From Brugia malayi (lineage: Eukaryota; Nematoda; Chromadorea; Rhabditida; Onchocercidae), in contig NW_025062479.1 of NCBI RefSeq assembly GCF_000002995.4, forward strand, positions 20,642,721 to 20,706,720: 64,000 nucleotides of DNA, written 5' to 3'. Each line of letters begins with the position of its first letter. Positions within the stretch are counted from its first letter, which is position 1. The position numbers and the translations under genes are program-made. Under the pieces are notes generated by a model that did not search any database, had not been told where the DNA came from, and saw nothing but the letters and a program-made list of their open reading frames with translations. Shown here piece after piece: positions 23,931 to 38,900 of the stretch.

Positions 23931-26900
23931 CTGCAATATATCAAATTTTAATTCTGTAAAAAATTCCTAAAACTTATATAATAAATAATAGAACTGCATA
24001 TAATTTATTATTTTTATCTGTTAACTTTGTTAGTTCTATTATTAAAGAAAACATGCAAAGTATAAGTTTTCTTAAACCAAATGAAAAGAAAAAAAAAAGA
24101 GAGAGAGAGAATAATCTTGCAATTAATATCTATTTATCAAAAGTTAGCAATGGTTATTTCAAATTACAATAGCAATTTTTATTTTTCCAAAATTCATTAT
24201 ATTTTATTAAAGTAAAACCATTATATTGACACATGTCAAAGTAAACTTTCGACTATTTAAAATTTATGAAGTTTACTTCAACACTTTATCAATTACTCGA
24301 TTATAAATAACCCATAACCTTTCCTAAAATTAAACAAACTACAAATGGGCGAATTTGAAAAAGAGTAAAGGATAGAAAATTTTTTGTGAAAAATTTTCCT
24401 GCTTTCTACAAATATCAAAACTCTCGAATAATTTCGTTCCACCGAAGTATTGAGAAAATTAAATAAACAAAACTATTTAGCTAAAGTTTTTTTTTTTTTT
24501 TTTTTAAAAAAAGGAAAAAGAACAAAAAAGAAACAGAAATTAATGACTACTCTAAAATATGATAATAATTTTCTTGCACTATATATTCCCAAATGAATTA
24601 CTGATTCACATGTTTTTCTTTCCGTTCGTCTTCCTAAAGCGTAATTTTCCATCATTTACTTTACTTTATTCAGGTACTACTATGAACTGAGAACGATAAT
24701 GAAATTTAAAAATCCGAATACATAAAATTAATATATCGATGCTATCATAATTTGGATTGAATTCTAAAAATTCATAATATTAATATAATGATTATATGAT
24801 TATTATCATAGGAAAATGTATGAGAAGCTATATTCGCTATTTAAAGAAGCATTCCAATCAGTAATAGTCATGCATTTGCGTGCATTGTGAACATTCTTAA
24901 TTTACAACGCAAAAGCTGATATTATTAAGCAGTCTATGCTTAATATCTATGCTTAATATTTATGAATAAAATTAAGGAATAAATATTAATTAATTCAATA
25001 ATTTTAGTTACCTAATTATAGTAATATGCTTGTTTTATTAGCATATTTGCAATGAATACATAAATTTGCATCCCAAATAAGAAATAAATTTTTTTTTCGG
25101 TTTTTTCCATTTTCTTTTGTGAGCATTTTTGCTGACCAATACTGTTTATATGGAATAAGTGATTATAAAGATACTGTTCGAAATACAATCTTATAAATTT
25201 AGTATGAGTATAATTAGGTAGCATAAATATATCCGGTAGAATTTCCGGTTTTCTCTAACCATTTCACGCACAGTAAAGATTTCTTCTCTGGCCAATTATA
25301 ACTCGTTGTATGGCGACGTCGTTCAATTCTGTCGTTTCCATAACCTATTACGGCATGACTGAAAATGTAATATTTCGCTACGTAAGATAACGTGAAAACG
25401 TTCATTTAACCAAGCACCCATTTATTGTTTTAATTAATTGAAATATCTCATAGTAGTTTTCTTTGCTTACTAACCATTAACAAGTCTGCACAAAAAAAAA
25501 AAAAAAAAAAAAAAAAATCCATTCAATTTGAATTTGTCTACAAAGGGCTGTAAAATACAGTTAATTAGAAATCTAATTACATTTTAGGAATATTTTTTAT
25601 TGATTAATTCATTGCCAACAAATATCACCGATAAGGATTTCTTCTATAAAAAATAGTTACGTATAAGTTATTATGATAAAGTGATGACCGTTTTACTTAA
25701 TAAATTATTAAATATAAGATATAAAGAAAGTCAATTACTATTTTCCATCTTTACTAGTAATGGTAATGCAATAAATAATTTCTTAGCTTTTCATCTTTTT
25801 TGCTAGCAGAAAGATATTATTATTATTATTAACTGACTAAAATATCAAATCATAATTTCAGTTAATATGAATGCGTAAATCCAGAAGAATGTTCATACGT
25901 TAATAATTTGAAAAAATTAAATAGAGTAACTCTTTTTTTTTTAATTATTTGAATTCATTTTGCATTTTCAGAGATCCATGAAATCAATTTCAGTTCTAAC
26001 TTAATGGAGTTTGAATATTACGTAATGTAATGTGTGAATCATAATTAGCTGTGCAACAATCATGCAATTCACAATTTTTTGGAAAAGAAAAATTAATGAA
26101 ATTCTAGATGAAAATGTTAGGAAATTTTTGCACAAAAACATGCAAAAGAAGTAATATAATTAATGATAGATAGTTACTGAAAATGAAAATATTTCAAACC
26201 AAAATATTTGATTAGTAAAAGCCTTTTGTTTTTGTTAGCAATCACAAAAACAAATAAAGATAAATTATGATAGAATAAGAATGATTTCCTTCTCTTTTTT
26301 TTTTCCCTTAAAACAATTCAAAAATTAAAATATCAATTACTGAAGCAACAAATGAAATGTGCACTCTTAAATGTATTCTTTATCACTTTTTTCCCTATCA
26401 GTTAATTCAATTATTATCATTTCATTTTATCTAATCAATAATATTCTTTTTCAATATGAAACAAAATTTTCTGTAGAAAGAGAGAGAGAGAGAGAGAGAG
26501 AGAAAGAGCAAAAAAAAAAAAAAAAAAAAGAACAAGAAGATGAGATAACTTTAATCAATTAATACAGATATTATTATTTTTTTTTACCATTACCATATCT
26601 AATCAATACTGCTATCACTCAGTGTTAAATAAAGATTTCATATGAAAAGAAAAAAATGACAGGATGACTGATTATTACTTTGGTGAATTAATTGTTGCCA
26701 AGTAAACACGCCACGTAGCCATTGAGCAACTTTCCGGTGTTGCAGCATAATGCCTCCACATGCACTGAATTAAGCGCGCAGCTGGTACACGTCGTCTAAT
26801 TAAGTGTTTTTGACGTTGATGCTGTTGCACTTTTAAAGCAAATCCACTACCCAAAATACCCTAATAAAAAATTTCGCATAACACTAATGAATTGTTAGAA

Positions 26901-29900
26901 AATTACCTATCTTTAATATACGGATTATTACTGTTATTATTATTATTACTATTCTTGTTTATTATTATTACCACTATTACTTGTAAGTAATGCGTTATGA
27001 GAAATGTTTAATTACGGAGAATATGCATAAATTTTTGAAATAAATTAAGAAAAAAATTTTATCTTTCAACTACAAAAGAGATTTATTTATTTTACTGTGG
27101 AAAATCTTTAGTTCCTCTATTATTATAAAATTGAAATTTTAGATAAAGATACTTACATTCATTCAAACCTATAAAAAAAAAAAAACCTTTATTATAATTT
27201 GAAAGGATATTTATACTAATAATTTTGGAAATGAAAAAAAAAAAAAAAAGGCAAAACCTACAGCAGGAAGAGCAAAGAATGAAATGCCAAGAAGGGCGCA
27301 AAAAGCTGCAATCATTTTACCAGGCCATGTTTCGGGTGTTTTATCACCGTAACCAACAGTTGATAAAGTAATCTGTTAATAAACTTTACGTATTAAATTA
27401 TTAGTGTTAAAAAATTGGCTATCTAAGAGTTATAAAAAGAAAACTGATAAAATTGATTGATATTTTAGTTTTGGTTTTGTTTTCAAGATAAATGTAATTT
27501 TGTCGTTTTTTTTTTTTTAAATATAACTATTATAAATTTCAAAATTTCACACATGATAACAGGTAAGAAACTTACCACTCCCCACCAAAGAGCATCCGCA
27601 AATGTTGAATATTTCTCATTGGTGCTTTTTTCACAAAGGTAAACAAGAAATGATGAAAAGATAAGTCCAAGAAAACCAATATACAAAGTTGTGAGCAATT
27701 CCTAAAATTATCTTTTTTTAAAAAAAATAAGCAATAATTTTTGAAATGAAAATATTGGAAAATATTTGAAATTGACCACTTTTTATTTATTCGACTAAAT
27801 TTTTTTAGAACGAAAAGAAACACAATTGGTTTTTGAATAATTGTGTAAATGATTATTTGTTTTAATTTAAAATGGAATAAAGCACTTTCATACGCATATG
27901 TCACGCATACTTTCATCCTATTCTTATAAAGTTTGAAACAGTGACAAATAATCTTTTTCAACTTAAATATTTAAATAGACAATAAATTCAATTTTTAAAA
28001 ATATTTGAACTAAATGAATCATTTGCATATCTTCTCATAATTAAGAAAATTTAACAAACCTGACGATGAGCCCAAATGACAGAGCCCAGTAATTTCCATG
28101 TACCTGCTCGTCGATCTATGCGTAACATACGCAGAATTTGAAAAAACCTTAAGCCACGTATTGCTGATGCTGCAAATACCTGTAAATAAAAGTAAAGTAT
28201 TAAAACTTGAAGTATTACGCAGTCTAAAAATATTGGTAATAGGCAGCAAGCTTCGTGCTATAAATTAAGCTTTCCTTTTTATAATTAGAAAGAAAGGAGG
28301 AAAAAAACGGATTTCCGGATTTGTTTTTCAATAATTTTTGAATTCATTCAATTGGCAATTATATAGCTATTGAATAGGAATTGATATTTCAGTTTTTTCT
28401 TTTTCTTTTTTTTTTTTTTTTTAATGAAAAATAAAATGCATACTTTGAATACATATTTTAAATTAACAACTGATATATATTTTTTTGAATTTTTAAAAAA
28501 AAAAAATTTGAAGAAACATTGCTTATAATTAGAACAAAAAGTTCAACCGTTCAATGAATGTTATATGATAAAATATGAAATTAAACGGAACTATTGTGAA
28601 TTATAATAAAATAATAAAAAATTTCAGTAAAAATTGAATTTTAGTTAATGGATTGAAAAATAATTGTGAATTTAAAATTGGTGGCGTTTTTTTGCTGAAA
28701 TTTTTTCTGGTTTTATATTTTCTCTTATTCTTTTTTTAGAAACAAATTTTATGAAAAGAAATATTATTGATTATTTCTTGATAAAATTTGAAAGTGTTTT
28801 AGAAAAGTATTTCATTGCGACATACAATTAACCCTTAGTGATATTTAAATATAACTCATTGGTTCAGCAAATGAGCTAGTTTAGAAAAATGAATTTTTCC
28901 TTTTTTTAGAATCAATTCAAATTTGAAGTGGTAGAAAAACGGAAAAAAATAGTACAGTAGGTATTTTAACGAATATAATTAAACCAATAAATATGAACAT
29001 AAAACTAATGTGTTTCATTTTCAAAAAAAAATTTTCTGAATTATCCTTTTTGAAACTTTGAAAGCTTTGTTGTAATTCTTTTTTTTTAAAAAATGTAATT
29101 CTATTGTAATTCTTCTTAAAAAATGTAAATATAAAATTGATTTTTTTCGTTTTATGGAAAAACATTTAAAAATTTTATTATTCTTTTCAATGCTTTCTTA
29201 ATGGCTTTTGAAATTTAACCAAAGCATTATGTTTCAATTTTACTTGGAACAAAAAAGATGAAACAACGATTTCATGACAATAATTTGTGCAATAAAGTTT
29301 AATTCTGCACTAATTATTTTACCATTAATTATTTTATTTCATTACATCATTTCATTTTAGTCTTTGCTAAATGTGGGACAAATCATGATATTATGAAAAA
29401 ATTATTTACAAATTCTTCTATTCTAATTAAATTTATTTATTGACAAAATAAATTTAAAATATTCATTTTAACTTTTCATAAAAAAGAAATAATTCGAAAT
29501 ATAAGAAATTAGTGAAATGGAATGGAAAAATGTGAAAATTTTCCAGAATAGAAAATTAGAACTTTCGCTTTAAGCATATGCAAATATTAATTATTGTTGC
29601 GAGACTAATTAAAACGAAAGTGCTACAAAATTTAGGTATTTCGATTAACATTTTACATAATATATCATTATTTTGCAGCAAGTAAATGACTAAATCAGCG
29701 TTGAATTTGAGAAAAAAAGCACAATTTGCAAAAAATAATGTCAAGAGTTGACGATATTTAAATTTGACAAAAAATTTCATTTTTATCTTCTTGCAGAATC
29801 ATTACATCAAAATTTTTGTGGTTAAATATTCTCCCCAAATGCCCCTAAATGTTTTGCTTTGATCATTGATTTAACAAAAAAAATATGTTTTAGTTTTTTC

Positions 29901-32900
29901 TCTTAAATTTAACCTATTTTTTGACAGGTTTTTTTCCTAATAAATTTAATGGGATTCTTTATTTTTTATAATAAAATTGAAATTTTTGAAGCTGATTAAG
30001 TGGAACATAAAATACGTAGGTAATGGCAAAATAAGATTTGAATAATTAAATAATTAACTGTTTGGAATTGCTTCATAAATTACCAAATTTAAAGTTTGCA
30101 TAATTTGTCAAGAAAAATCTTGAAAACAGAATAATTAAATATTTTCAAATCCAATTAATAATTTTTATTTTATTATTATTAAACGATAAAATAATATTTT
30201 TCTTTTTGTTTTTTTTCCTGTTTCTCCCATCATATATTGTTGTGTGTGTGAAACTAAAAATATAGAAAAAATGAGAGAAAAAAAAAAACTTAACTTTAAC
30301 ATGAAAATGTCGTTAGCTTTTTCAATATTAATTTCTAATTTGATATTACAGTTATTTTAATTTAACTACTAACTTTTAATTTATAATTTACAATTTATGT
30401 TTTACCAAATTTGTTTGACTTTTGTTTTAACAATTAACAAAAAGTATCCCTAATGACCGATCATTAGCAATAGCAATTGAAAATGAATGAAATTTAAACC
30501 TGTCCAGTTGCACCAATACATAGAACTATTATCGATGCTGTAATAACGATAATATCTGAAAAAAAAAAAAAAAAAAATCCATTTTTAAAAGAAAATATTA
30601 AACACTTTTATCTTTTTTATGAAACTATAGTTTTTAAAAATAATTTTAACAATCTTATGAAAATTTTTTGAAATTAAACAATTGAACGTTTTAAAATTTA
30701 ATCAATGATTTTCATGCTATTATTCTTAAATGATAACATTTTTTCTTATTTATTTCTGATAAATGTACACAATATTACACGCTTAAAATAAAATTTATCA
30801 CTTTTGAAATCTTTCCGCTGTTATTGCTTTATTATTGTTATTAGTGTTATAGCATAAGCAAAAAATGCTAACCAATAATGCAATAAGCAGAGGTAGCGAA
30901 ACGTATACGGCCTGATATACCACGATAACGTGAGCGACAACCGGATGACCAAACCCGAAATATATATTCCATCGCTAACCAAAATACAAACACTATTTCC
31001 TGAATATATATCATTAAATATTTGAACATATATTATTATTTCATAATACATTTAGAAAATGATAATGAGTATGCAAAATTTCAAATCAATGAATAATTCT
31101 ATCATTAAATAATTAGCTGCTTAAAATTTTCATTTAATAGCATATTTATTGACAATTATATTATATGTAAATATGTAATAATTATAAATATGTTACTTCT
31201 TTATAAATATGTAATAATTCAAACTAATTAATATTTCTTGTCTATTACTATAATTTTACAATTATCTTTGTCTTATTGATGTTTTGTTTGAAATAAATAT
31301 AAAAAATTCTCACTGAAATTCTTTCTTGTTCCTTTCATACCTGCAAAACTGCACAAAAAAAAAAAAAAAAAAAAAAACCAAAAGAAAAATTCAAAAAAAA
31401 GAAACACTAATACGTGTTTATAAGTCACTAATACGTGACTTATAAATTGAAATTATATTTTTCATTTATTCCATAATAATCCAACTTATTTGCTAATAAA
31501 AAACGAACGTACCAATACGTAAATTAATAAATTTTATGCAGAAAAATAATTTTAGAAATTTGAAAAAAAGACGAAAAGAAACATACAATATAATAAAGTA
31601 TTAGAGTTGCTTGTTCTTCAAAATCGGGCATCGTTGAGAAGACACTTAGCGCGAGACACATCAATACCATTATAAGTCTAAATAAGTTTACAAAGTAAAG
31701 GAAATTATTGAATTGAGCAATGAGTTAATTTTGAATAATTATTGCAGTCTTACTATGCTTTTTTGAAAAAGTGCTCAAATTGTTTTTTTTTTTTTAATGG
31801 AAAATTAAAGAATTAAATTCATTTTAGTTTTGTATTTGATAATCAAACTTCTGGAAGGATGTTGGAGCTTTGTTAACAAAAGCAACTAATAAAATCTAAA
31901 AAACTGATAAGAAAAGAAACTAGCAGAAAACAAAATAAAACTTTAAAAAAAAAAACAAAAAAGACAAAAATTATCGAAATGCTTATTAGAGTAATAACAT
32001 TATTATAAATAAAATGAAAAAAGAACTACTAATACTTAAATAAAATGCCAAGGAAAAAAATCAAAACTGTAACAATTCTGAAAAAAAAAGCAAAAAAATA
32101 AAATAAAATAAACGAAACTTGATGAAAAAACAAAAAAAAAAAAAAAAAAAAAAAAGGCAATGAAAGAGCAAAGAACAGTAAAACGGAATTCGAAATTATA
32201 AATAAAGATTTATTCCTCAAATTTTTATCCTTTTTTTGTTCTTGTTAAATTTTTTATTAAAATTAATTTTGTCGAATTTCAGCATTATTTATTGGGAAGT
32301 AGCCAATATGAAAACAAAATGTATGATTGAAAAAGGTATCCAAAATTTGCATGTGCTATGCTTTGAACAGAGGAAACATTTCAAATATTTTGACATTTTT
32401 AACAAGAATAAAAAAGTATATTTTATCAGTGCGATTATCAGTTAAGTAATACTTACTAGTCGTACTAAAACAAATCATATAAATTTCCAAATTTATTGAA
32501 AATAGAAGTTGAAAAAAAATACAATTTGATAGAATTTTTGACTAAAATTTAGAAAAAGTTCGAATATTTGAATAAATAAATATTAAATATCAGCCAAATT
32601 TTTTTTTTTTTTTAACCATTTTTTCTACTATTAGTTTTCTGAAAAACAAAAGCAATAAGAAAAACTGAAATGACATAATAAAATTATTCATAATTGAATT
32701 GGCTGCTAATAAACAATCATAAAATCGAATAAAATAAATGATTTTTAATTATTTTTATAAAATTCAAATATACTTACACAGCAAAGTGATAACCAGCAGC
32801 TTTCCAACCACGTGGTCGTTCCAGAAAATTATGCACCTTGCACTGAACCCGTCGAAACCTCTGATCAGTGCTATAATTTTTATAAACCAACGGTTTACCC

Positions 32901-35900
32901 ACCAGTGACATCTTACGCGTTGTTGATAAACCAGGATAACACTGTAATTTTTTTTTTTTTGAATAATTAAAATTTTCTTTTCGAAATTTGAAAAAGTTCT
33001 GTAATATTATAGATGAAATGTTTTATTACACAATAATTTCTTAATAGAAAGGAAGCAAGAAAATGTGAAAAGCGAAAACTTTTTGATTAATTGGAATTTA
33101 AATACATAACTTTAATTGATTAGTTTAAATATATTAATTCAAAATTTTTTAGTGCTATTTTTGATATATTATTTCACTAAACGATTTAAAATTTGTCATT
33201 TTTTTTCTTTTTTCACAAATAAAATCTTTGTGTTTCTGTTAGTATTTTAAAAAAATGTATAATTTTATCAGTGAATATCATAAGAGAATGATATTTCCTA
33301 ACAGAAACACAAAGATTTTATTTGTGAAAAAAGAAAAAAAAATGACAGAAATAGAATAAAAATGAAAAATTCTTGCTTCAAATTCGTGAAATTAAAAATC
33401 CTTTTTTTTCTTACAAAATAGTCGATATTTTTATTTCAAATGTACCCCACTTTGCATGAAAATTTAAAAAATTTGAATAATTAAAAATAAATATAAATAG
33501 CAAATATAAACAACAATTTTTAATTCTTGAATTTTTTATGATAAATTTTCTAAATACTTTGCGTTTTTAGCAGGAATTACCTTTTTCCGATAGTGGAAAG
33601 ATAACAAGTAAACAGTTTTTAGACATGTAAGCTTGCCTGCAAGATGCACATTAAGCTATAATTTATTAAGCTTTTCAATTGAAAACTTTTATTTCAAACG
33701 AAAAAAAAAATGAGATAAAATGGAGAACAAAATCAAAAAAAGTGAAACGGAATAAATGGATCAAAAACGAACGGAACGAACGGATCGAACGGATCGAAAT
33801 TAAACGGAACGGATTTAATGTATACTTACGACTATATAACTATCTTTCACTTCTTTTAACTTTTTAATAGCTCTAAATATACAACTTTTTTGCAAAATAC
33901 TAGGGTCGAAAGATAAAAATAAAAAATGGAATAAATTTTAAAAAATACTTTGTAAGGAGTAAGAAATGTTTGCACAAAGTAAAATAAGTCTAAAATATAA
34001 GTAATTTTGATGTTCGTAAGTTATACATCCTTTAATTATTTATTAAAGGCAAAAAAAAAAAAAAAAAAAAAAAAGCTTTTAAATTAAATGCTAAGAAGTA
34101 CGTCGTCGATTAGCTGCTAATGACGCAATATCAAACAGAATGGGAGAAAAAAAATTAAAATTTTTTTTTCATTTTTTTGGAATTATTTCTCAAAGTTGAC
34201 GAATGGAAAACAGCGTATAAAGTTCTTGCAAGAATTTGAAAACAATTTATTATAGATAATTAATTAGTAAAACAATTTAATTCGCAAGAAATTATGCATT
34301 TTTTTTCTCTCTAAATAATTTTCTTTTATATTCTTTTTTCCTCTTAGATGGAGAAATCAGAGTAATGAAAACCTCAGAATTTTGCTTGAAGAATATTGCA
34401 ATTAAAACTGATATTATAAATTTTATATAAAAAATGAGTTAGAAAAAAAAGAAAAATTAGAAATGTTGTTGTTTTTGCTAGCTCATTGCTTTTGTTTTTC
34501 TTTCTTTTTTTTGGATTATATTTTAAATATAATTCAAATTTAATAATAAGAGTAAAATAGTAAATAACGATTGCAAATATTTGAAACAATTCTTCTGTCA
34601 CTTAATTGATTAATAATAATATATTATTGAAATGTATTCTTTAAATTACGAACAATTAGCAAATAATTTTAACAATTTTCTTTTCTTTACTAATTTATTT
34701 CCAATTATGAACTCTAATAGTTATAAAATCATAAGAAAATGCATGGAAGACATTTGTGCTTTTAATAAATATACAGATAGCTGCACTTTTTTTTATCTAA
34801 GTAATATTAACAATTATTATACCTACAAATTCATACTTATTCTATGTTTAGCAAGAAAAAAAGAATAGAAAGTCTTTTTTTTTGGTTTTTATTTTTTTGA
34901 AATCAGATGCAAAATAATGTCACTGAAATTTTGCAATGATTTTGAAATTTCTAATAATTGCCGTTAAGTGATTTATTCTAAATTAACGTCAATTATTGAT
35001 CGTGAACTTCGATCAAATATGAAAAAATAATGTAAAAAAAGTTTTTGTTGTTCACAATAAATATCACCAATATCAGGAATATTTTTTACTGTAACTGATA
35101 ATGATTGATAATCACAGACCTCAGTAGTTGAGATGGGTCCAGCTGTAGTAGATAATTCGTCTTGAAAAAAAACTCGTCGATCGCTATTGATACCAGCGCT
35201 AGTTAATACCGCTGATGATGGTATCACAGTTTGTTGTATTGCATTATCACTATCTATTGCATCATTTGTGATAACAGCATTATTACCAATTGCTAATTTA
35301 TATTGTGATTGTTGCTTTTGCTGCTGATGCTGTGATCGAGGATGACAAATAGATGATACTGATACTGTTGGTGATATTGCTGATAAATTTTCGGCCACAT
35401 ATGTTGTTCCTAAGTTCTAAACAAAAAAAAAAAAAAAAAAAAAAAAAAAAGAAAAAGAAAAAAGAGAGAAAAATAGTTATAAATTAAATTAAAAATTTCC
35501 AATACCAAATTTACGTCAGGAAAGAAAAAGTACATTATAGTGAAAAATTAAATTATTTTCCTATCATAATTATATTTCATAAAACTTATACAATAAATAT
35601 TTGTGAAAAAAAAAATCTTTTTTTTTCTTTGAATTTAAGTTATAAGAAAGAGAAAATTTGACGTCAGAAAATTAAAAAAAATGACTAATTATTGTTCTTC
35701 AATCAATCTGTTTAATTAATTAAACAAATGGTTTTATTAGAAATTTTAAGTGTCATATATATTTTATTTGTTGATGCTTCAGATTGCTACATTGCAGTGA
35801 GCTAATAATATTATTAAATAATTTATCAAAAATAATTTGTTAGGTTAATTTATTTAAAATAAGTCTAAAGTAATACTGTGGTAAAGTAACGAGAATACAG

Positions 35901-38900
35901 TAATGTTATTGCATGAAGTGGTCGATATCAAATCAATGAAACAACGAAGGATTTTGCGGTAATGTCGTTCTCATAGTGATAATGCATGAACGTTGCTAAA
36001 AAAGTCAAATCTAATCGTTAATTTTAATACATATAACACTTTACTACAACATAATGAAGTTTAATGTTAAAATTAAATTTCTGCAACATTAGACTTACGC
36101 ATGAACACTCACGTGCTATTTTACGATAATTTATTGGAGGCGTAAAATCTAATAGTTGATTGGTGAGAGAATATGTCTTAAGAAGTTTAAATGTTAATTC
36201 GTCAAATTAGGGTTTTATCATTTTAAATTTGAAAATATTATGAAAAGAATAATTTTGAATTAATGTTTATTAGTTATTTTGTTATATCTTCTCCATTAGT
36301 ATTTAAAAATCCAGTTAGAGTTACGGTAAAAGTTAATTTACATGTATAAATGACTTAATACATATGAAATAATTTAAAAGAAACAAAAAAAAAAAAAAAA
36401 AAATAAGCGACACTTATTTTAATCTAGCTAAAATTACCTGATAAGTAACTATAGCCGTTAAAGAAAACAATTAAGTTTCTGCTATTCCTTCAATCATTGT
36501 ATATAATATATTTCAATTGTAGTTATATTTTTAATACTCTTCATCACAGAATAGTGAATGAAAATATATCAACGACATAAATTAATCGTATTAATAAACA
36601 TTAAACACCACATTTATCAAATTTTAATTACTTCTTTGGCAATTTCATCGCCATAAACTCGTGCTAATTTATAAAATATTATAAAACATTAACGAAAAGT
36701 TTATTTTCATTGGTTTTATTTTCGAAACCTTTATTATTATTATTATTTCAAATTGAAACAAAAAAGCAAATAAATACAAATATCAGTAAATCATTTATTA
36801 ACAGGTATTGCAATTGTACTCCATGAATTTTATTATTTGATAATTCATTCATTTCATTTCATTCATTCATTCATTCATTCATTCATTCATTTCATTTCAT
36901 TTCATTCATTCATTCATTCATCCATTCATTCATTCATTTCATTTCATTTCATTTCATTCACTCATTCATTCATTCATTCATTCATTTCATTTCATTTCAT
37001 TCATTCATTTCATTTCATTTCATTCATTCATTCATTCATTCATTCATTCATTCATTCATTCATTCATTCATTCATTCATTCATTCATTTCATTTCATTTC
37101 ATTTCATTCATTCATTTCATTTCATTTCATTTCATTCATTCATTTCATTTCATTTCATTTCATTCATTCATTCATTCATTCATTCATTTCATTTCATTTC
37201 ATTTCATTTCATTTCATTTCATTCATTCATTTCATTTCATTTCATTCATTCATTCATTCATTCATTTCATTTCATTTCATTTCATTCATTCATTCATTTC
37301 ATTTCATTTCATTTCATTTCATTCATTCATTTCATTTCATTTCATTCATTCATTCATTCATTCATTCATTCATTCATTCATTCATTCATTCATTCATTTC
37401 ATTTCATTTCATTCATTTCATTTCATTTCATTTCATTCATTCATTCATTCATTCATTCATTCATTCATTCATTCATTCATTCATTCATTCATTTCATTTC
37501 ATTTCATTTCATTTCATTCATTCATTTCATTTCATTTCATTTCATTCATTCATTTCATTTCATTTCATTCATTCATTCATTCATTCATTCATTTCATTTC
37601 ATTTCATTTCATTTCATTTCATTCATTCATTTCATTTCATTTCATTCATTCATTCATTCATTCATTCATTCATTCATTTCATTTCATTTCATTTCATTTC
37701 ATTCATTCATTTCATTTCATTTCATTTCATTCATTCATTTCATTTCATTTCATTCATTCATTCATTCATTCATTCATTCATTCATTCATTCATTCATTCA
37801 TTTCATTTCATTTCATTTCATTTCATTTCATTTCATTTCATTTCATTTCATTTCATTTCATTTCATTTCATTTCATTTCATTTCACTTCATTTCATTCAT
37901 TCATTTCATTCATTTCATTCATTTCATTTCATTTCATTCATTCATTTCATTTCATTTCATTTCATTTCATTTCATTTCATTTCATTTCATTTCATTTCAT
38001 TTCATTCATTCATTTCATTCATTTCATTTCATTTCATTTCATTTCATTTCATTCATTCATTTCATTTCATTTCATTCATTCATTTCATTTCATTTCATTC
38101 ATTCATTCATTCATTCATTCATTCATTTCATTTCATTTCATTTCTTTCATTTCATTTCATTTCATTCATTCATTTCATTTCATTTCATTTCATTTCATTC
38201 ATTCATTTCATTTCATTTCATTCATTCATTCATTTCATTTCATTTCATTTCATTTCATTCATTCATTCATTTCATTTCATTCATTCATTTCATTTCATTT
38301 CATTTCATTCATTCATTTCATTTCATTTCATTCATTCATTCATTTCATTTCATTCATTCATTTCATTTCATTTCATTTCATTTCATTTCATTTCATTCAT
38401 TCATTTCATTTCATTTCATTCATTCATTCATTTCATTTCATTCATTCATTTCATTTCATTTCATTTCATTTCATTTCATTTCATTTCATTTTATTTCATT
38501 TCATTTCATTTCATTCATTCATTTCATTTCATTTCATTTCATTTCATTTCATTTCATTCCATTCATTCATTCATTCATTCATTCATTTCATTTCATTCAT
38601 TCATTTATACCATGAAATTAATACATCCTATGAATGAACCGGTGAAACAAACAACAAACATTTTTAGCCTTATTAAAAATTAAAGAATATTCCCATGGAA
38701 ACGGTATCAACGGGGAGGCGCGGGAGGGGACAAGAAGTGATGTCAATGAGTTCTCTCTGTAAAAAGACATTATTGATGATTAAGTGAACACCATCAAATT
38801 ATATATTAAAATACAAAGAAAAAAGAAAAATCAATCAGTGATTTCAAGCATACATTTCATTCGTTTCTTTTTTTCCCACTTCCCCGCTTTTCGAGTTCTT

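Noticed and set aside
34973..35089. Extension of channel exon 2 beyond 35,090
   Set aside because: Downstream donors (GGTGATATT and TTGTGAAC) leave one base over and would create an early stop in exon 3; only the donor after ACA keeps phase 0.
36837..38615. 592-codon open frame of Phe, His, Ser and Ile
   Set aside because: It is produced by the CATT/CATTT microsatellite, which has no stop in that frame; it lies antisense in an intron and has no start or splice context.
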